Assembly: GCA_002179805.1 (NCBI GenBank)
Contig: NAVB01001987.1
Coordinates: 1 to 10,624, forward strand
Length of the DNA: 10,624 nt
Reading direction: 5' to 3'
Origin: Acanthamoeba lenticulata
Taxonomy: Eukaryota > Discosea > Longamoebia > Acanthamoebidae
The translations under genes and the position numbers were made by a program. Positions within the stretch are counted from its first letter, which is position 1. The number at the start of each line of letters is the position of its first letter. Below the pieces are notes generated by a model, which was not told where the DNA came from, searched no databases, and worked only from the letters and a program-made list of their open reading frames with translations. Shown in pieces: positions 6,901-10,624 of this stretch.

Positions 6901-9686
6901 CTCCCACTGGGCCAGCGCGATCTCGTAGCGCCGGTGGATGCTGTAGTTGTCGATCGGCCGCAGGTCTTCGGCGCCAAGGTCGTCCTCGGTCGCGAGCACG
7001 TACCACAGGCTCAGCCGGTCGCTGTCGTCGCGCGTGAACGGGTCCTGCCCGCCCGACATCGCCAGCCGCCTCTGCACCTTGCGCGATATCGCTGTGTGGG
7101 TTCCCGCGTCAGCATGCATGACGTCAGCATCACATCGTTGCCACGTCAGCAAGCGGGGTAAGGGCGCGTACGCGAGGGAATGGAGCGGTGGGGTCGGCGC
7201 CAGCAGGCGAAGCGGGCCTTGCGGCCTGTGTTGACGGTGCCGTCGTGGTCCTCGTTGTCCTCCTCGTCGTCATCGTCGTCGGCGCCGCCGCCGTGGCGTC
7301 GTCTCCGCCGGAGGAGGCGCCGCTGGAGCGGCGTGACGAGGCTCGTCAGCGGAACGGCCGAGTGGGCCGAGAAGACCGAGACCGTCGAGTAGCTCACCGG
7401 CAGCAGCGCCTTGGGCGGCGCCTCGAACAGGCTCGAGGTCGATGATGATGACGAAGAAGACGACGATGAAGATGACGCTGATTTGCGCTTCTGGGCGGTC
7501 CGCCGCGCGTTGCGGCGATGCTTGACCCGTTGCCAAATGCCCTCCTCATCCTCGTCCTTGTCTTCCTCGTCCTTCTTCTTCTTCTTCTTGTCGTTCTTGT
7601 TCGTGACGTCGACTCGCTCGTCGTCTTCTTTCGTCCCCTCTTGTGGTCGTCGTTGCGGGTCTTCGCCGCTCGACGCCGCCTCTGCCTCGGCCTCGGTCAT
7701 CGCCGTGGCCGTCGCCGAAGAGTCGACAACCTCCATCGCGTCGTTGTCGTCGTGGACGACCTTCATCTCCTTCTCCATCTCCTCGCCCGCCTCCTTCCCG
7801 ACCTGCTCGTCCTTCTGGTTAGCTTTGTCCTGTTCCTTCTTCTCTTCTTCCTCCTCCTCCTGCCCCTTCGCCGCTGGCGGTGTCCTTCGCTCGGTCTCCT
7901 CCTCCTCCTCCTCCTCCTTGCTGGCTTCGATGGAGTCCTCTTCCTTCTCTTCCTCCTCTTTCGTCTCGTCCTCTTCTTTCTCTTCCTTCTTCACCTCCTC
8001 CTCTTCCTCTTCTTGCTCCTCCTCTTGTTTCACCGCTAACTCGTTCGTCTTCTGTCGTACATCCTCGTCGTCGTCGTTTTCGTCCTCTTCTTCTTCTTCT
8101 TCCCCCTGCTCCTCCTCCCTCTCGTCGGCTCGCTCTTGTTTGTGCTGCGAGGCATCAGCCTCGACCTTGGCCTCTTCGCCTGCAGCCGCCCGGTCATTCC
8201 CGCCTTTGCCGACTTTCCCGGTCTGCTCTCGACGCTCCGCTGTTGCGCGCCCCGTCGCATTGCCCTTCTTGGCGACGCGCTTGACCTCGCCCGCGGCCGC
8301 CCGCCGGCCCGCCCCCACCGTCGCCGTTGCCGTCATCGCCGTAGAGTCCGCCGCCGGGCGCCCGGCCCGGCCGGTCCTTGTCGTCTTCTTCGGCTCCGCT
8401 GGCTTATCTTTGTTCTTGCCCTTGTCGTTCTTGTCGTTCTTGTCCTTGGCACCGTCTTCGCCCCCGTTGTCGTCGTCGCCGCGGCTCACTTGCCAGTAGG
8501 AGCCGTCGAGCAGGCTCAGCGTCTCCCGCTTCTTCCGCAGCTTATTTCGCTTGTGTGTTGGACGCGATGGACTAGCCGAGACCGCCGCTGTCGTTAGTGA
8601 GGGTCGCTCGTCCTTGTTGTTATCACCAACGCCCCCGTTGTCGTCGTCGTCTTCGTTGTTGGACTCGCGCGGCTCTGGTGGCGCTGCGGCCTCGCCCTCC
8701 TCCTCGCCGCCACTCGACCCTTTTCGCCTCCGCTTGGTCCGGGTGTAGCGCTTGGGCGCCGCCCGCCCGCCACTGCCTGCCGCCTTTGTCGTAGTCATCG
8801 TCGTGTTCTTCTTCTTCTTCTCGACGGCGCTACTGGTGTTGTCCTCTTCCTCTTCTATGCCGCCCCCGTCATGAGCCTCCTCGTTGGCGTCTTCTGCCTC
8901 GAGGCCGGCCTCGGGTCGCGTCCGTTTCCTACTCTGAGCCGCGGCTGGTCGGGGAGGCGCTACTTTTCCTTCCTGCTCCACATCGTCGAGTAGCAGCAGA
9001 ACGTTGTCTTCCCCCTTCTCTCCTCCATCTCCTTCCTCTACGCGGCGAGTCGACTTGCTCTTCTCCTCTTTCTCCCTTTCCCTTCCCGCGGTTGTCGTTG
9101 TAGGAGAGGGCTCCTTCGTCTCCTTCTGCTGTTGAAGCTGTTTGGCTGCGAGTCGTCGGCTCAACGACAAACGCCCACTTCGCTGCGGTCGCGGTGGTGC
9201 TGTGTCGTCTTGCTCGGCCACCAGGTCGATGAACACCGGTTGCCGCCTCTCTTTTAGCTTTTCTTCCTCCTCTTCCTCGACCTCCTCTACTTCCTCTTCT
9301 GCCACTTCATCTTCCACCTTCTGCTGCTGCGCCTTCCCGCGCTTGGCCACGCCTTTGGTGCTGCTCGTCCTCGTTCTTGGCTGCGGCCTCTGTCGCGTGG
9401 AAGAGGAGGAGGCGTCCACCTTGGACGTCTTCTTGTCGCTACCCTCCTCTGGACCCGCTGGCTCCACCGCAGCATCGGCGCGCTGCTTCGCGGCCGCAGC
9501 CCTTGTGAGTCGTTTCGTGCTATTACTGGGCGTCTTCAACGGAGCAGGTTGCTCCTCCTCATTTTCCTCTGCCGCGTCCTCCTCTCTAGCACGGCCCTTC
9601 GCACGCTTCTTCTTCGTCTCTGGTGGCGCCCCCTCACCATTTTGCACGTGGCTTTCTCTTCTGCTTCGCGTTTTGGAATCCATCAT
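3932..9686 (-). CDS. Giant chromatin protein: acidic region, CDCA7-type zinc finger, two chromodomains, ubiquitin-like domain
   Basis: Exons on the minus strand: 9686-7172, 7091-6211, 6096-5712, 5631-5522, 5438-4399, 4311-4207, 4118-3932. The sum is 5223 nt, or 1740 residues plus TGA, with frame kept at all six junctions. Residues 1-838 are low complexity (Glu/Asp, Lys, Ser, Thr runs) with basic clusters. Residues 850-935 look globular (LWYVLATEDDLG, YEIALAQWERLGRRW) but are unrecognised. Next come a zf-4CXXC_R1 zinc finger (1085-1151), chromodomain-like modules at 1261-1297 and 1298-1358, a basic-acidic region with a likely NLS (RKRQKRKREE, 1401-1410), and a ubiquitin-like fold (1646-1734). 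Introns are 80, 114, 80, 83, 87 and 88 nt. The start GCCCACCATGATGG is a strong initiation context. A nuclear chromatin-binding role is inferred from the domains. The alternative is two genes: an 846-residue protein ending at 7146 and a second starting at ATG 7059 (residue 850). The zinc finger-to-ubiquitin-like part is firm; the join to exon 1 is less so. Confidence 0.78.
3953..4307 (-). other. Ubiquitin-like (beta-grasp) domain, split by one intron
   Basis: Residues 1646-1734 of the large protein. Predicted order: strand DKIQLWAHLAG, turn, strand PELVVDVDP, helix RLVGHLKNLLRERLG, strand MSLRLMPP, an inserted charged loop (RRREEDGDEEEG), then LDPKKTLKEQGVGDGADIRV. The last part matches the ubiquitin-family pattern of a Leu-Asp turn, TL, a short helix, and then a DG-x-I-x-V strand. 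There is no C-terminal Gly-Gly, so it should not be conjugated. It could equally be a SUMO-like domain or a RAWUL-type Polycomb domain; I cannot decide by eye. The intron at 4119-4206 splits it after the helix core (LLR|ERLG). Confidence 0.72.
4129..4206. repeat. CG/CA-rich alternating purine-pyrimidine tract (intron 6)
   Basis: Most of this 88-nt intron alternates CG, CA, TG and GC steps (gcgtgcgtgcgtg, gcgcgcgtcgcg). It still has a CTGAC-type branch motif (gcgactgacg on the minus strand) and a CTCCAG acceptor at 4119-4124. Alternating tracts of this kind can adopt Z-DNA. Confidence 0.5.
4333..4387. repeat. Inverted repeat inside intron 5 of the large gene
   Basis: Arms CGTGTCGTGT (4333-4342) and ACACGACACG (4378-4387) are perfect 10-bp complements separated by 35 bp. 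Similar partial CGTGT/ACACG copies lie beside both arms. They lie between the donor (4398) and acceptor (4312), so the intron RNA could fold and bring its ends together. Confidence 0.6.
5256..5438 (-). other. Chromodomain-like module 2
   Basis: Residues 1298-1358: GEYRDAVRAILATRD, a charged Asp/Lys/Thr insert (about 1312-1329), then TECLVRWKDTWEPARNL and a final helix SAACLRRWEV. This follows the chromodomain order of E-aromatic, xILxxR, YLVRWK, TWEPxxNL and a helix. The loop between VRWK and TWEP, usually GYPxxxN, is nearly absent, so the third aromatic-cage residue is not evident. Confidence 0.8.
5504..5515. repeat. 12-nt poly-G run beside an intron donor
   Basis: Twelve consecutive G on the plus strand, so C12 in the transcript, begin 6 nt after the donor GTGGCT of intron 4 (donor at 5521). 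The run is prone to length variation and sequencing error. It sits in the intron, so the reading frame is unaffected. Confidence 0.85.
5522..5631 (-). other. Chromodomain-like module 1, one whole exon
   Basis: Residues 1261-1297 are encoded by a single exon of 110 nt: GEWEVQQVLACRAHASTGA, then QEYLVRWKDTWIDCDGLE. W1263 sits where the first cage aromatic of chromodomains lies. The module shares LVRWKDTW exactly with module 2, as expected from tandem duplication. It also lacks the usual loop after VRWK, and its terminal helix is replaced by the start of module 2, so it may be a half-module. Confidence 0.72.
6055..6354 (-). other. zf-4CXXC_R1 (CDCA7-type) zinc finger, split by an intron
   Basis: Residues 1085-1146 (finger region to 1151). 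Cysteines are at 1085, 1088 (CHHC), 1098, 1107, 1110 (YCHRC), 1134, 1137, 1141, 1143 and 1146 (GCPLCRRTCPCAACRKKYL). The C-terminal CPxCRxxCxCxxCRK string is the hallmark of the family that includes CDCA7 and the MAO-A repressor R1. Intron 6097-6210 splits it between AWAQ and GCPLC. One expected cysteine is missing, possibly replaced by H1104. Confidence 0.85.
6168..6199. repeat. AAT/ATT microsatellite in intron 2 of the large gene
   Basis: A run of AAT units, interrupted once by G, lies in the 114-nt intron between the two halves of the zinc finger. It is the longest intron of this gene, and the repeat explains the extra length. Confidence 0.85.
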
Positions 9687-9759
9687 GGTGGGCAGAGGGT
9701 AATCGAATGTCTCGTCAAAATCGATGGGTGAAAAAGCAGTGTGTCGAACACCAGGCCAC

Positions 9760-9765
9760 CACGTG
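9760..9765. promoter_or_regulatory. E-box-like CACGTG
   Basis: An exact CACGTG palindrome lies 74 bp upstream of the start codon of the large chromatin gene. It is the classic binding site of bHLH-zipper and some bZIP factors in other eukaryotes. A single hexamer can occur by chance. Confidence 0.3.
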
Positions 9766-9830
9766 CAACGCAGAGGAGGCGACCGTGCCCTGAAGATGCC
9801 TTCTTCCCCTTCTTCCTCTTACCTCAATGC

Positions 9831-9838
9831 GCGCCAAA
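9831..9838 (-). promoter_or_regulatory. E2F-like site TTTGGCGC
   Basis: The minus strand reads TTTTTGGCGCGC, an exact fit to the E2F/DP consensus TTTSSCGC, 145 bp upstream of the large chromatin gene. In animals the zinc-finger relative CDCA7 is an E2F-responsive gene. Cell-cycle control here is inference only. Confidence 0.35.
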
Positions 9839-10007
9839 AAGTAGCCGTTACAAGAATATTCTTTTCTGCACTCTTTCTTTTTCTTCCTGGAATAAATAAA
9901 TCGTTGGTCGGCCCCTTTCGTGCGCAACGTTTTGTGTAATATAATTTGCGTGGAAAGTTCAGCTCGGCCAACTTTGCTCTTGATCTTCCTACAAAGATTA
10001 TAAGTCC

Positions 10008-10624
10008 ATGGAGGAACTGCCGACCGAGCTACTGGTGGAGACACTGCGTCGTCTGCACCCGGCAGACTTGATTGTCGTGCACCGCGTATGCCGGTCATGG
10101 CGGCGGTTCATGCAAGGGATTGACGAGTCCGAGCTTCGCCTGTGGCGCATGTGCTACTTCAACACGTGGCCGCCTCCCCTTGCACCGCCTTCCTCCACCC
10201 CCACCGCAAGCTGTGGCGCGAAGATCGACTGGAAGAGGATTTGCCTCATGCGCATGGCCCTTTCCCGCCACGGTACAACCCCCCCCAATAGAACCATCTT
10301 GTGGTGGAAGCTTCATTAATCATCTGCAGCATCTCGAAGCGAGTAGCGCTCTGTTATTTTTGCCGAATTTTTTCACCATTTTAAGACGACATTACGTCGC
10401 TGGCAGGTGACCCGCAGGAGCGCCTGGCCGAGGTTGGCGTCCTGCTTCAGGACGGAGTCTTGCTGACCCAGTGCCTCAAGGAGCGGATCGTGAAGAGTTC
10501 GGTGTCCAAGCTCGACCGAGGCCACAACCACAAGCTGGCCAACCAAGGCCACCTCGAAACGATGCTCGAAGCCGTGCGGGAGGTCGAGACGATCCTCAAG
10601 TTTGTAAAACGAAGCTCGGGCCAA
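10008..10624 (+). CDS. F-box protein, N-terminal part (two exons seen, 3' end outside window)
   Basis: Exon 1 is 10008-10272 and exon 2 starts at 10407, continuing past the window end. The junction G|GT GAC (SRHG then DPQERLAEVG) keeps frame. The F-box lies at residues 3-35: LPTELLVETLRRLHPADLIV, then VHRVCRSWRRFM. It should bind Skp1 and bring substrates to a cullin-RING ubiquitin ligase (family knowledge). After it come a Pro-rich linker (about 51-61) and a KIDWKRICLMRMAL helix typical of the region following an F-box. Exon 2 encodes charged helices (ERLAEVGVLLQDGVLLTQCL, then LETMLEAVREVETILKFVKR) with no repeat I recognise, so the substrate domain is unknown. Intron 10273-10406 is 134 nt, GT-AG, with a C8 run near the donor. 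ATGG at 10008 is the first codon in frame and starts right before the F-box. Confidence 0.88.

Larger units (their letters stand above)
9687..10007. promoter_or_regulatory. Divergent promoter region of the large chromatin gene and the F-box gene
   Basis: This 321-bp gap separates two start codons that point apart. It holds a CACGTG palindrome at 9760-9765, a pyrimidine-rich tract at about 9800-9822, an E2F-like TTTGGCGC (minus strand, 9831-9838) and an AT-rich TGTAATATAATTTG at about 9935-9948 upstream of the F-box start. Short ORFs through the gap look non-coding. Confidence 0.6.

Noticed and set aside
7059..7152. Independent start of a separate zinc-finger gene (ATG 7059 or a longer frame from 7152)
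   Set aside because: The frame from 7152 runs through intron-like sequence with three CTGAC motifs. Splicing from exon 1 explains the gap better. Kept as the alternative in the gene entry.
6157..7161. Plus-strand ORF of 334 codons opposite the zinc-finger exon
   Set aside because: The minus strand carries the clear zinc finger and splice sites; this frame runs through the microsatellite intron and has no recognisable protein.
7411..8499. Long plus-strand ORF (362 codons), Ser-rich
   Set aside because: It is antisense to the charged exon of the large gene. Its Ser runs are the complement of Glu/Asp codon runs, with no domain or start context.
1..10624. tRNA, rRNA, CRISPR or transposable element
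   Set aside because: No cloverleaf signature, no regularly spaced repeats, and no terminal repeats, transposase or reverse-transcriptase motifs seen by eye on either strand.

Overview
The window looks like nuclear DNA of a compact, GC-rich amoeba. An Acanthamoeba-type genome is my best guess, inferred from style and not proved. Genes lie close together on both strands. They are split by short GT-AG introns, mostly 53-134 nt and typically about 80 nt. Several introns carry a CTGAC branch-point-like motif. Coding regions are full of Ser, Asp/Glu, Lys and Thr runs. I see no bacterial operons, tRNA, rRNA, CRISPR or transposon.

Layout: (1) 1-243, minus strand, the 5' end of an alpha-SNAP gene (membrane-fusion adaptor). 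(2) 244-455, a short divergent promoter. (3) 456-2590, plus strand, a five-exon gene for a URI-type unconventional prefoldin, including one probable GC-AG intron. (4) 2591-3217, an AT-richer stretch without a gene I can recognise. (5) 3218-3856, plus strand, an unrecognised Ser/Pro-rich protein with one C-terminal membrane segment; its reading frame is open to question. (6) 3857-3931, a convergent 3' region. (7) 3932-9686, minus strand, a seven-exon gene that I assemble into a 1740-residue nuclear protein. (8) 9687-10007, a second divergent promoter, with E2F-like and E-box-like sites. (9) 10008 to the window end, plus strand, the 5' part of an F-box protein gene.

The large minus-strand gene is the main discovery. 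Its exons join in frame at every junction. The product has a roughly 840-residue acidic/basic low-complexity region, a globular region I do not recognise, a CDCA7-type CXXC zinc finger (zf-4CXXC_R1), two chromodomain-like modules that share the octapeptide LVRWKDTW, several SUMO-interaction-like motifs and a C-terminal ubiquitin-like fold without a terminal Gly-Gly. I know of no described protein with this combination. A chromatin reader or scaffold tied to SUMO or ubiquitin signalling is the natural inference. It is untested, and the first exon junction (80-nt intron 7092-7171) is its weakest link.

The genes do not form one pathway. They are housekeeping or regulatory neighbours: vesicle fusion, RNA-polymerase/chaperone assembly, chromatin, and ubiquitin-ligase substrate recognition.
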